Origin: CAYXXN01 sp964469055
GTDB lineage: Bacteria > Acidobacteriota > Thermoanaerobaculia > Multivoradales > JAHEKO01
DNA length: 14,688 bases
Assembly (NCBI GenBank): GCA_964469055.1
Contig: CAYXXN010000062.1
Location: 1-14,688 of the forward strand
Direction of reading: 5' to 3'
The notes below the pieces were generated by a model. That model saw only the letters and a program-made list of their open reading frames with translations, was not told the DNA's origin and did no database searches. The position numbers were made by a program, and so were the translations under genes. Shown piece by piece: positions 1 through 7,996 of the stretch. The number at the start of each line of letters is the position of its first letter. Position 1 is the stretch's first letter.

Positions 1-96
1 CACCGTGTCGCCGAAGGTGACCTGGCCGTCGCTCGCCATGGCGAGGCCCTCGCCGCGGCGCACGAGGAGCACGGTGGTGGCGGAGAAGTCGCTCAC
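1..96 (-). CDS. hslV: ATP-dependent protease HslV, peptidase subunit (N-terminus only, cut by window edge)
   Basis: Thirty-two codons are visible, read leftwards from a GTG at 96-94. They give a short leader (MSDFSA), then Thr-Thr and a stretch containing VLLVRRGEG and SDGQVTFGDTV, which is the characteristic HslV/ClpQ N-terminus. In this family HslV forms a double hexameric threonine-protease core capped by the HslU ATPase in the cytoplasm; the Thr following the leader is normally the nucleophile. The GTG overlaps the TGA of the upstream membrane-protein gene by 4 bases (93-96), so translation is probably coupled. No later in-frame start would keep the Thr-Thr, which fixes this start. hslU would be expected next, outside the window. 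The leader carries Ser2, the arrangement seen in Bacillus subtilis ClpQ. Confidence 0.93.
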   Translation of the reverse strand, partial: MSDFSATTVLLVRRGEGLAMASDGQVTFGDTV

Positions 97-683
97 GGCC
101 GCGGCATGTTAGCGGAGACGAGCCGGGCGACGAACCCTTGCGTGTCGTCCGGAGTCACGACCAAGCGCGATTCCCCGGAATCGAGCAGCACGGGCCGCGC
201 CAAACTGCTCGCGTAGAGGTTGAACTCGCCCAGCACGTGGGAGTCGAAGCCGCCGGTGCCCGCGACGAGCATTCCGCGCGAGGCCAGCCGCTCGAGGTGC
301 CGGATTTCCTCCGGCGTCAGCAGGCGCGCCTGCGGGGCGAGGAGCGGAACGACGAGGCGCTTGCGCCGCAGCTGGAGCACGAGCCGCTCGGGCTCGATCT
401 CGAGCCACAGCGGGTCGAGGTCGCCGCTCATTCGCCAGGAGGTCCAGGCGACGAAAGCCACGAAGAGCGCCAGGACCGCCCCCATCCGGCGCTCGAAGAT
501 CCAGGCGGCGACGGCCACCCCGACCATGAACGCCGCCAGCCCCACCAGCAGGACCCCCAGCCGGCGCTTGCCGCGCGCGATGGCGCCCCCCGGAGTGCAG
601 GGGAAACGGTCGGGGATGAGCTCCGGGGGCTCGTGCACGCCGGCCGATGTTACCGGGGCGGCGGCGGCCGCGGCCCGGCTCAT
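93..683 (-). CDS. Small membrane protein with bacterial PH-like domain
   Basis: A 196-residue protein. A loose Ala-rich N-terminus (1-40) is followed by two hydrophobic segments at about 42-63 and 67-84, separated by a charged FERR turn. A soluble C-terminal domain spans about 90-190. Its alternation of strands, the GEFNLYASSL stretch and the ending VVTPDDTQGFVARL resemble bacterial PH domains (bPH families), where a conserved 'SPED..F' end precedes the last helix. That assignment is a pattern match, not proven, and the function is unknown. The gene is embedded in the housekeeping operon: its ATG overlaps the xerC stop by 4 bases (680-683) and its TGA overlaps the hslV start by 4 bases. Because both overlaps are tight, the frame is almost certainly real. 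It could modulate or localise HslUV, but nothing in the sequence shows that. Confidence 0.82.
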   Translation of the reverse strand: MSRAAAAAAPVTSAGVHEPPELIPDRFPCTPGGAIARGKRRLGVLLVGLAAFMVGVAVAAWIFERRMGAVLALFVAFVAWTSWRMSGDLDPLWLEIEPERLVLQLRRKRLVVPLLAPQARLLTPEEIRHLERLASRGMLVAGTGGFDSHVLGEFNLYASSLARPVLLDSGESRLVVTPDDTQGFVARLVSANMPRP

Positions 684-1600
684 CCCTTGCGCCGGGCCCG
701 GGGGTGGGCCTCGCGGTAGACGGCGAGCAGCCGCTCGATATCGACGTGGGTGTAGCGCTGGGTGGTGGCGAGGGAGCTGTGGCCCAAGAGCTCCTGGATG
801 GCGCGCAGGTCGGCGCCGCCCTCGAGCAGGTGGGTGGCGAAGGTGTGGCGCAGGGTGTGGGGATGGACGCCGACGGCGAGAGCCGCCCGGCCGACCGCGG
901 CATCGAGCAGTCGCCGCACCGAGCGGTCCGAGAGGCGCCCGCCGCGGTGGTTCAAGAAGACCGGTGCCTCCGCCCCGGCGGCCGCGGCATGGAGCTCGCC
1001 CCAGCGCTCCCGCCAGGCGGCGAGCGCCTGGGCGGCCGGGACCCCGAAGGGCACCATCCGCTCCTTGCCTCCCTTGCCGAGGACGCGGAGGACGCGGCTC
1101 CCGAGGTCGATGTCCTCCCAGTCGAGGCTCACCAGCTCGCCCACCCGCAGGCCGGTCGCATAGAGCACCTCCCAGAGGGCGCGATCGCGGTAGGCCAGCG
1201 GCCCCTCCGTGGCGGGCGCCTCGAGCAACTCCTCGATCTCCCCCGGCCGCAAGTGCCGAGGGAGCCTGCGGTCCTGTTTCGGCGTGCGCACGCCCTGCGC
1301 CGGGTTGGCGGCGAGGGTCCCCTCCCGGCAGGCGAAGCGAAAGAGAGTGCGCAGTGCCGAGAGGGCTCGCGCCTGGCTCTGGCGACTGGCACCGCCTCGC
1401 GCCAGGTGGGCGAGGAAGGCGCGCACCGCCGCGCGGTCGACGGCGGTGGGCCGGATGCGCTCGAGCGGCTCGCCCAGGAAATCGACTGCGAGGAAGCGCA
1501 GGAAGCGCTCGCAGTCCCCGCCGTAGGCCCGCCGGGTGTGCGGCGAGAGGTTGCGCTCGAAGTGCAGGTGGTCGAGGAATCGCGCGACGAGGCGGCGCAT
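680..1600 (-). CDS. xerC: Tyrosine recombinase XerC
   Basis: A 306-residue tyrosine recombinase of normal XerC/XerD length. The SAM-like core-binding domain is about 1-100 and the catalytic domain about 115-295. All catalytic residues are present: Arg152 (ATGLRVGEL), Lys176 (GKGGKE), His248 and Arg251 (HPHTLRHTFATH), His274 (LLGHSS) and the nucleophile Tyr283 (TQRYTHVD). Xer proteins resolve chromosome dimers at dif near the terminus, with FtsK. The position directly after trmFO and before hslV matches Bacillus codV, so xerC is the natural name, although XerC and XerD cannot be firmly separated by sequence alone. The gene starts at an ATG 12 bases after the trmFO stop, with no strong Shine-Dalgarno, suggesting translational coupling. 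Its stop overlaps the next gene by 4 bases. Confidence 0.95.
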   Translation of the reverse strand: MRRLVARFLDHLHFERNLSPHTRRAYGGDCERFLRFLAVDFLGEPLERIRPTAVDRAAVRAFLAHLARGGASRQSQARALSALRTLFRFACREGTLAANPAQGVRTPKQDRRLPRHLRPGEIEELLEAPATEGPLAYRDRALWEVLYATGLRVGELVSLDWEDIDLGSRVLRVLGKGGKERMVPFGVPAAQALAAWRERWGELHAAAAGAEAPVFLNHRGGRLSDRSVRRLLDAAVGRAALAVGVHPHTLRHTFATHLLEGGADLRAIQELLGHSSLATTQRYTHVDIERLLAVYREAHPRARRKG

Positions 1601-1612
1601 GGGAAGGGCGAG

Positions 1613-2953
1613 CTAGGCCGGGACGGCGAGCGCGGCCGCGGTCTCGATCCCGAGCCTGCTCGTCCAGGAGGCGAGGTCGACCGCCGCGCGCTCAGCGTAG
1701 GCGGCGCGGCGGTCGCTGCGGCGCGCCGGGGCCGGCAGCTCAGGGAAGAGGCCGTAGTTGACGTTGGCGGGCTGGAAGTGGCGAGGGTCCGACTCGGTCA
1801 GGTGGCGGGCCAGCGCACCGAGGGCGGTGGTGGGCGGCAGCGGCTCGCCGCCGCGACCGGCGCGCTCCAACGCGAGGTAGAGGGCGACGGCGAGGCCCGT
1901 GGCGGCCGACTCGAGGTAGCCCTCGACCCCGGTGAGCTGGCCGGCGAGGCGCACCCGCGGCGTGCCCCGCAAGCGATACCAGGCGTCGAGGTGGACGGGA
2001 GCGTTGACGAACGTGTTGCGGTGCACCTGCCCCAGGCGAGTGAAGCGGGCTGCGGCGAAGCCCGGCAGGGTGCGGAACACCCGCTGCTGCTCGGGCCAGG
2101 TCATGCGGCTCTGGAAGCCGACCAGGTTGAAGTGCTCGCGGGCGAGGCTCTCGCGGCGCAGCTGCACGACGGCGTGGGGCTTGCTCCCGTCCGGGGCGGT
2201 CAGCCCGACCGGCTTCATCGGTCCGAAGCGCAGGGTGTCGACCCCGCGGCGGGCGAGCTCCTCGATCGGCAGGCAGCCCTCGAAGAAGAGCGCCTGCTCG
2301 AAGTCGTGGAGCGGCAGCACCTCGGCCGTCATCACGAGGTGGTGGAAGGCGTGGTACTGCTCGCGGGAGAGCGGCACGTTCAAGTAGTCGTCGCCGCCGC
2401 CCTTGCCGTAGCGCGACGCCCAGAAGAGCGGCGCCAGGTCCAGGCTCTCGCCCTCGACGATGGGTGCGATCGAGTCGTAGAAATAGAGGTAGGCGTCGCC
2501 CAGCAATCCGGCGAGCGTCGCGGCGTGGCTCTCGGTGGTCAGGGGCCCCGTGGCGAGCACGACGTCGCCGGCCGGCAGCTCGCGCACCTCTTCGCGCCGG
2601 ATCTCGAGGCCGGGCATGTTGGTGAGCGTCTGCGTCACCTTCGTTGCGAAGCGCTCGCGATCGACGGCGAGGGCGCTGCCGGCTGGCACCGCCGCCTCCC
2701 GCGCGGTGGCGATCACCAGCGACCCCAGCTGCTCCATCTCGCGCTTGAGCAGGCCCGCGGCGTGCAGCGGGTCGTCGCTGCGCAGTGAGTTGCTGCACAC
2801 CAGCTCGGCGAAGCGGTCGGTCTTGTGGGCCGGCGTCGAGCGCCCCGGGCGCATCTCCCAGAGCACGACGGGGAGCCCCCGGCGGGCGAGCTGCCAGGCG
2901 CATTCGCTGCCGGCGAGCCCGGCGCCGACGACGTGGATGGGAGCGCCGGCCAC
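1613..2953 (-). CDS. trmFO: Methylenetetrahydrofolate-tRNA-(uracil-54-C5)-methyltransferase TrmFO
   Basis: A 446-residue flavoprotein, close to the family length of about 435-450. The N-terminal Rossmann FAD site is GAGLAG (10-15). The signature FAELVCSNSLRS places Cys53 at the position of the catalytic Cys53 of B. subtilis TrmFO, and FFEGCLPIEEL gives Cys227, matching the second conserved cysteine. The motif RFGPMKPVGL and the late QLTGVEGYLESAATG block are also typical. The enzyme makes m5U54 in the tRNA T-loop using methylenetetrahydrofolate and reduced FAD, unlike SAM-dependent TrmA. The start is a GTG; the residues IHVVGAG follow almost at once, so there is no room for a later start. It lies 36 bases after topA and 12 before xerC in the same operon. 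Confidence 0.96.
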   Translation of the reverse strand: MAGAPIHVVGAGLAGSECAWQLARRGLPVVLWEMRPGRSTPAHKTDRFAELVCSNSLRSDDPLHAAGLLKREMEQLGSLVIATAREAAVPAGSALAVDRERFATKVTQTLTNMPGLEIRREEVRELPAGDVVLATGPLTTESHAATLAGLLGDAYLYFYDSIAPIVEGESLDLAPLFWASRYGKGGGDDYLNVPLSREQYHAFHHLVMTAEVLPLHDFEQALFFEGCLPIEELARRGVDTLRFGPMKPVGLTAPDGSKPHAVVQLRRESLAREHFNLVGFQSRMTWPEQQRVFRTLPGFAAARFTRLGQVHRNTFVNAPVHLDAWYRLRGTPRVRLAGQLTGVEGYLESAATGLAVALYLALERAGRGGEPLPPTTALGALARHLTESDPRHFQPANVNYGLFPELPAPARRSDRRAAYAERAAVDLASWTSRLGIETAAALAVPA

Positions 2954-2989
2954 GGCGCCGATTCTAGTCGTCGCCCGGTGCGCGGGCGG

Positions 2990-5605
2990 CTAGCCCTTGC
3001 GTCGCCGCTTGGGCTCCTTGCCGCGCTCGGCGAGGATCGCGAGCGCGTCGCCGAGGCCCAACGCGGCGGGATCCGTGCCCTTCGGCAGGGAGGCGTTGCG
3101 GGCGCCGTTCGAGAGGTACGCCCCGTAGGGGCCTTCGAGGAGCTGCACGGTTTTCCCGGCCGCATCGTTGCCGAGCTCGCGCAAGACGACGCGACCGCGC
3201 CGCCGGCGGGCCGCCTTGGGTGTCGCCAGGAGCTCCAAGGCGCGGGGGAGCCCGATCGTGTAGACGTCGTCCTCGTCGCCGAGCGAACGCGTCTCCTCGC
3301 CGCGCCGGACGAACGGCCCGAAGCGGCCGACGGTGGCGACGACCTCCTCGCCGGCAGCCGGATCGACGCCGAGGGTGCGCGGCAGCGACAGCCAGCGCAG
3401 GGCATCGGCGAGCGTCGTCGTCGTCGGCTCGGTCCCCTTGGGCAAGGAGGCGCGTCGCGGCTTGGTGCCGCCCGGTCCCTCGTCTCCGAGCTGCACGTAG
3501 GGACCGTAGCGGCCGCTGCGCAGCGTCACCACCTCACCGCTCGCCGGGTCCCGACCCAGCTCGCGCTCGGCGCCGCTCGCTTCGGTCAAGAGCTCGATCG
3601 CCTTCTCGAGCGTCAGCTCCGCCGGCGCCAGGCCCTCGGGGATCGACAGCGCCCGGCGCTCCTCGTCCTCGGTGACGCCGTGCTGGAGGTAGGCGCCGTA
3701 GCGGCCCACGCGAACGAAGATCGGCCGGCCGTCCTCTGGATGGGGGCCCAGCTCGAGTCGCGGGTAGTCGATCTTGGGCTCCTCGTCGGCGATCCGTCGC
3801 TCGAGCCCCAGCTCGTCGGCGCCGTCGCCGAAGTAGAAGGCACGCAGGTGGGCGAGCCAGTCGAGGTCGCCCTCGGCGATCTCGTCGAGCTGCTCCTCCA
3901 TGCGGGCGGTGAAACGCAGATCCACGTACGGGCCGAAGTGGTTCTCCAAGAGCTTGGTCACCGCCCAGCCGGTCCAGGTGGGTACGAGGGCGTTCCTCTG
4001 CTTGACCACGTAGCCGCGCCGCTGGATGGTGTCGAGGATGGCGGCGTAGGTCGACGGCCGGCCGATGCCCTCCTTCTCCAACCGCTGGATCAAGGACGCC
4101 TCGGTGTAGCGCGGCGGCGGCTGGGTCTCGTGTCCGGAGGCAGCGACGCGCCGCACCCCGAGCGACTGGCCCGGGGCGAGGGCGGGCAGCAGCGCCTCTC
4201 GATCGCCCAGGTCGGCGGCGGGGTCGTCCGAGCCCTCGACGTAGACGCGGAGGAAGCCCGGGAAGTCGATGCGCGTGCCGGTCGCGGCGAAGATGCCCGA
4301 CGCCGTCCCCGACCCCCCGGTCTCGATCTCCACCGCCGTCCGCGACAGCCGGGCGTCGGCCATCTGACTGGCCAGGGTCCGTTTCCAGATGAGGTCGTAG
4401 AGCTGGAACTCGTCCTCGCGCAGGTGGCCCTTGATCGACTCGGGCGCGCGCCCGAGCTCGGTCGGGCGGATCGCCTCGTGGGCCTCTTGCGCGCCCTTGG
4501 CGCCGGTGCGGTAGCGCCGCGGCCCGTCGCTGTAGGCGTCACCGAAGCGGTCGCGGATCTGGCGCTCGGCCTCGGCCAAGGCGCGCTCGGCCAAGGTCAT
4601 CGAGTCGGTGCGCATGTAGGTGATGAGGCCGACCCGTTCGCCGCCGGAGAGCTCGATGCCCTCGTAGAGGCGCTGCGCGACGCTCATCGTGTGTTTGGCG
4701 GTGAAACGCAGCTTGCGGTTGGCCTCCTGCTGCAACGAAGAGGTGGTGAAGGGGGGGGCGGGCTTGCGGGTCGCCGGTTTCTCGTCGACCGAGCGCACTC
4801 GCCACGGCGCCGGCCAGGCGGCCAGGAGCGCCTCGACCTCTTCGCGGGTCCGCAGCCAGCGGGCCTTCGAGCCGGCCTTGAGCTCGCCGCGCTCGGGGTC
4901 GAAGTCCTGGCCGCTCGCCACCGCCTGCTCTGCGAGGCGCACCAGCTTGGCGGTGAAGGTGGCGTCGCCCGCCCCCAGCTCGGCCTCCGCGTCCCAGTAG
5001 GCGGCGGCGCGGAAGCGCCGTCGCTCCCGCTCGCGCTCGATGCACAGCCGCACGGCGACGCTCTGCACGCGGCCGGCGGAGAGCCCGGTGCGCACCTTCT
5101 TCCACAGGACGGGCGAGAGCTCGTAGCCGAACAGGCGGTCGAGGATGCGGCGGCTCTCCTGGGCGCGCACCAGGTTCTCGTCGATGGCGCGCGGGTGGGC
5201 GAGGGCCTCGCGGATGGCCTCGTCGGTGATCTCGTGGAAGGCGATGCGCTGCACGGGGACCTTGGGGTGGAGCACCTCGACCACGTGCCAGCCGATGCTC
5301 TCGCCCTCGCGGTCCTCGTCGGTCGCGAGCAGGAGGGCATCGGCTTTGGCCAGCGCCTCCTTGAGCTTCTTCAAGTGCTTCTGCTTGTCCTTCGGCACGA
5401 CGTAGAGCGGCGCGAAGTCGCGCGCCACATCGACCCCCAGCCGCGCCCAGGCTTCCTTCTTGTACTTCGCCGGGATCTCCTCGGCGCTCTCCGGCAGGTC
5501 GCGCACGTGCCCGTAGCTCGCCTCGACGACGTAGTCCGGCCCCAGCAGGCGCGAGATCGTCCGCGCCTTGGCGGGGGACTCGACGACCACGAGATGTTTG
5601 GCCAT
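2990..5605 (-). CDS. topA: Type IA DNA topoisomerase I
   Basis: An 871-residue enzyme that relaxes negative supercoils. The Toprim domain begins at once with VVVESPAKA and carries the acidic DEDREGE cluster at 96-102. The active-site Tyr330 lies in ITYMRTDS. The central core runs to about 600, including EGIGRPSTYA (512-521). The C-terminus has no Cys4 zinc fingers. It has four Topo-C-type repeats instead, each with a (R/P)(Y/F)GxY/F core, near 635, 699, 761 and 827, and ends in a basic KRRRKG tail. The ATG at 5605 is chosen because the Toprim motif follows it directly; the frame stays open 16 codons further up to 5653, but those codons do not look like TopA. No clear Shine-Dalgarno is visible. 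It is the first gene of the minus-strand housekeeping operon. Confidence 0.96.
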   Translation of the reverse strand: MAKHLVVVESPAKARTISRLLGPDYVVEASYGHVRDLPESAEEIPAKYKKEAWARLGVDVARDFAPLYVVPKDKQKHLKKLKEALAKADALLLATDEDREGESIGWHVVEVLHPKVPVQRIAFHEITDEAIREALAHPRAIDENLVRAQESRRILDRLFGYELSPVLWKKVRTGLSAGRVQSVAVRLCIERERERRRFRAAAYWDAEAELGAGDATFTAKLVRLAEQAVASGQDFDPERGELKAGSKARWLRTREEVEALLAAWPAPWRVRSVDEKPATRKPAPPFTTSSLQQEANRKLRFTAKHTMSVAQRLYEGIELSGGERVGLITYMRTDSMTLAERALAEAERQIRDRFGDAYSDGPRRYRTGAKGAQEAHEAIRPTELGRAPESIKGHLREDEFQLYDLIWKRTLASQMADARLSRTAVEIETGGSGTASGIFAATGTRIDFPGFLRVYVEGSDDPAADLGDREALLPALAPGQSLGVRRVAASGHETQPPPRYTEASLIQRLEKEGIGRPSTYAAILDTIQRRGYVVKQRNALVPTWTGWAVTKLLENHFGPYVDLRFTARMEEQLDEIAEGDLDWLAHLRAFYFGDGADELGLERRIADEEPKIDYPRLELGPHPEDGRPIFVRVGRYGAYLQHGVTEDEERRALSIPEGLAPAELTLEKAIELLTEASGAERELGRDPASGEVVTLRSGRYGPYVQLGDEGPGGTKPRRASLPKGTEPTTTTLADALRWLSLPRTLGVDPAAGEEVVATVGRFGPFVRRGEETRSLGDEDDVYTIGLPRALELLATPKAARRRRGRVVLRELGNDAAGKTVQLLEGPYGAYLSNGARNASLPKGTDPAALGLGDALAILAERGKEPKRRRKG

Positions 5606-5654
5606 GCGTGGCGGGGAGAAGAGAGCGCGCCGGCGGGTGCGGGAAGTTACCACA

Positions 5655-5670
5655 AGGGGTGCGGTCCCCT
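5655..5670 (-). terminator. Possible weak terminator or operator hairpin upstream of topA
   Basis: A 5-bp inverted repeat (AGGGG / CCCCT) with a 6-base loop sits in the 93-base gap between the phosphatase-fold gene (stop at 5699) and topA (start at 5605). It could end transcription of the upstream gene or lie in the topA leader. There is no run of T after it, so the terminator call is weak. The rest of the gap (5606-5698) should hold the topA promoter, but I see no convincing -35/-10 pair. Confidence 0.22.
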
Positions 5671-5698
5671 CACGGCAGAGTTCGGGCGACTCGGGTGG

Positions 5699-7996
5699 TC
5701 AGGTCTGCGGCTCGCCCGAGACGCTCGCGGCGAGCTGCTCGATGCCGGTCGCCGGCCAGGCGGTCGGCACGCCGAGGAGGTCGGCGAGCAAGCGACCGAC
5801 GCCCCGCAGGGCCGGTTGTCCCGCCGCTCGGCCCGGAGGCACGCCGCCGCCGGCAGCCACGAACAGAGCCCGCTGGTCGTGCTCGAGCGGCGTGCGGATG
5901 CCGTGGTCGGACATGACGACGAGAATGTCGTCGCGATCGAGGGCGTCGAAGAGCTCCCCCAACCGGCGGTCGACGTAGCGAACCACGCGATGCAGGAGTC
6001 GCTCGCCGTCATCCTGCCCCGTGTCGATGACGTCGTCGAAGGAGAGATGCGTCAGCAGATCCAAGGAGTCGACCCGGAGCATCATGAGGTCGACCTCGCC
6101 CTGCCGAGCGAAGGCGAGAGCGGTATCGAAATCGGCGGCCATCTCCTCCAGATGCTCCCTGGCGGTGGTGCCGTCCTCCAGGAGGTTGGCGAAGAACTCC
6201 TCCTCCTCTGCGGGCGTGAGGGTCCGGGAGCCGGAGTAGCCCGCCGCAGCGCGCCGGGCTCCGCGCGGACCCGTAATGCTGGCGTGGCGGCCGGCCCGCA
6301 GCGGCCCGTAGGAGCGAAGCATGTTGGCGACCACCAGCTCGCCGCGGCCGAGCGTGGTGAAGAGGTCGTCTTCCGGCGGCAGCAACCAGCGCAAGGCGCC
6401 GAAGGGGTTGACTCCGACGAAGTTCATCGCTTCGAACTCGGCCCCCAACTGATGCAGGGTGCCGAAGAACGAAGCGACGCCCCGCCGCTGCGGGTGGGCC
6501 AGGGCCTGGACGGCGATGGCGGTAAAGGGAGGATCGCTCTTGAGGACGGCGCGGTAGCCGCCTTCGATGAAGTGATCGAAGGCCGGCAGCTCGCCTCGCG
6601 CTCGCCCGTACTGGACGAGCCGCCAGTCTCCGCAGTCGAGCACCACCACGAACACGCGCCGGCGTCCGTCGGCCGGCCGTTGCCGGGGAACGTAACTCGT
6701 CGGCGCCGGTGCCGCCCGCCGCTCGACCGCCACGGTGACCGTCGAGTCCGACACCGGCCACACCGTTCCGGAGCCGCGGACCGCGCCGGCGGCGTCCACC
6801 ACGACCCAGCGCACCGGCGCCACGTCCACCTGGCGCTCCAGCTCGATCCGCCCGGAGGCGACCACGGGAAGGACTCGATACGGGCTGTCGACCGGCTCTT
6901 CGGGCGGTGCCGAGAGCAGCAGCTGGCCGCCCACCTCGAAGCTGGCGAGCCGGAACACCAGCCGCCCCTGGCGGGCTCCATCGTCGCTCGCCAGCAGGAG
7001 CCGCTGGCTTCGCGAGCGCTCGATCAGTTCGCGCGTGAGGCCGGGGAGCTCCCCGACCTGCGCCCCGACTCGCTCGAGCTCCGCCAGCGCCAGGTCGTGC
7101 TTGCCGCTCACCACGAGGGTGGCAATCCATCGGTAGATGACCGCCCGGCGCACCTCGAGGTCCGCAACCTGTTCCCCGGCCTCGACGACCTGCCGCAGGA
7201 GCTCTTCCGTCGACACCCGCGGATCTCGCAGGCTGCGGGTGCTCACCAGCAGGGCGTAGCGCGCCCGCGCCTCCCAAGGATCCCCGCCTGCCTTCTCGAA
7301 GGCCGCGAAGCTGTCGAGGACGCCGTCGAGGCGGTTGAGCCCGGCGAAGCCGACGGCCCGCAACAAATGCCATTTCGGGCGCAGTTCGGGGTCGGCGGCC
7401 GGCTCCTCCCCCAGGACCTCCAGCACCTCGGGCCACTGCTCCCGCTCGACGAGCCGGCCGGCGATGGCCAGCCGCAGACCATCCGCCGCCGCCCCGGCCG
7501 CCGGCAGTCGCCGCCGCAGGTCGGCCAAGACCTCGCTTTCGTCCTCCACTTGTGCGCGCAGCGCCAGCTCGAGGTCGAGGAGTGCGAAGCTGTGCGGGGT
7601 ACGCAGCGCCGCTCGATGAGCCAGGTCGGCCGCGGCGGGCAGCGCTCCACGGTCGCGGCGCGCCGCCACGAGCAACGCGGCCACCGGCGGGCTGGGGAGC
7701 CAATCGTTGCCGGGCTCGGCCGCGAGCGCCGTCTCCAGCAACGCCACGCACTCCTCCTGGCGGCCACGGGCAACGAGCGCGGCGCAACGGCAGTCGAGAG
7801 CTCGCCGACCGGAGCTGTCGAGACCGCCGAGTCGCTCGCCGAGCTCGAGGGTTCGCTGCCAGTCCAGTTGGTCGGCCGCCGCACAGACCGCCTCGGCCTG
7901 GCGGTTGCGGCGAAGTCCCTCCGCGGCGCGGTACCAGGCGAGACCCGCCGCGGCGAGCAGGATGGCCAGGAGGGCGAGCCCCAGGGAGCGCCTCAT
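5699..7996 (-). CDS. Membrane-anchored helical-repeat protein with alkaline-phosphatase-superfamily domain
   Basis: A 765-residue protein. A basic MRRS start and one hydrophobic helix (about 5-22) form an uncleaved anchor or signal. About 30-335 is helical and Leu/Ala-rich with TPR-like pairs, for example VALLETALAAEPGN and LALAELERVGAQ. About 340-430 looks like a beta-sandwich. A phosphodiesterase/phosphatase-fold domain follows from about 446. Its metal and nucleophile positions are readable: Asp454 or Asp457 (VVLDCGDW), Thr492 (DPPFTAIA), Asp646 and His650 (DLLTH), Asp697-His698 (MSDHG) and His706. The fold suggests hydrolysis or transfer of a phosphate or sulfate ester outside the inner membrane; the substrate is unknown. 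The ATG at 7996 overlaps the upstream stop by 4 bases (7993-7996) and has AGGAGG four bases before it. The frame stays open to 8911, but that stretch is a shadow of the lipoprotein gene. Confidence 0.85.
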   Translation of the reverse strand: MRRSLGLALLAILLAAAGLAWYRAAEGLRRNRQAEAVCAAADQLDWQRTLELGERLGGLDSSGRRALDCRCAALVARGRQEECVALLETALAAEPGNDWLPSPPVAALLVAARRDRGALPAAADLAHRAALRTPHSFALLDLELALRAQVEDESEVLADLRRRLPAAGAAADGLRLAIAGRLVEREQWPEVLEVLGEEPAADPELRPKWHLLRAVGFAGLNRLDGVLDSFAAFEKAGGDPWEARARYALLVSTRSLRDPRVSTEELLRQVVEAGEQVADLEVRRAVIYRWIATLVVSGKHDLALAELERVGAQVGELPGLTRELIERSRSQRLLLASDDGARQGRLVFRLASFEVGGQLLLSAPPEEPVDSPYRVLPVVASGRIELERQVDVAPVRWVVVDAAGAVRGSGTVWPVSDSTVTVAVERRAAPAPTSYVPRQRPADGRRRVFVVVLDCGDWRLVQYGRARGELPAFDHFIEGGYRAVLKSDPPFTAIAVQALAHPQRRGVASFFGTLHQLGAEFEAMNFVGVNPFGALRWLLPPEDDLFTTLGRGELVVANMLRSYGPLRAGRHASITGPRGARRAAAGYSGSRTLTPAEEEEFFANLLEDGTTAREHLEEMAADFDTALAFARQGEVDLMMLRVDSLDLLTHLSFDDVIDTGQDDGERLLHRVVRYVDRRLGELFDALDRDDILVVMSDHGIRTPLEHDQRALFVAAGGGVPPGRAAGQPALRGVGRLLADLLGVPTAWPATGIEQLAASVSGEPQT

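Noticed and set aside
680..1600. xerC as a phage or integron integrase marking a mobile element
   Set aside because: Its length, its place between trmFO and hslV and the absence of attachment repeats or phage genes all fit the housekeeping recombinase.
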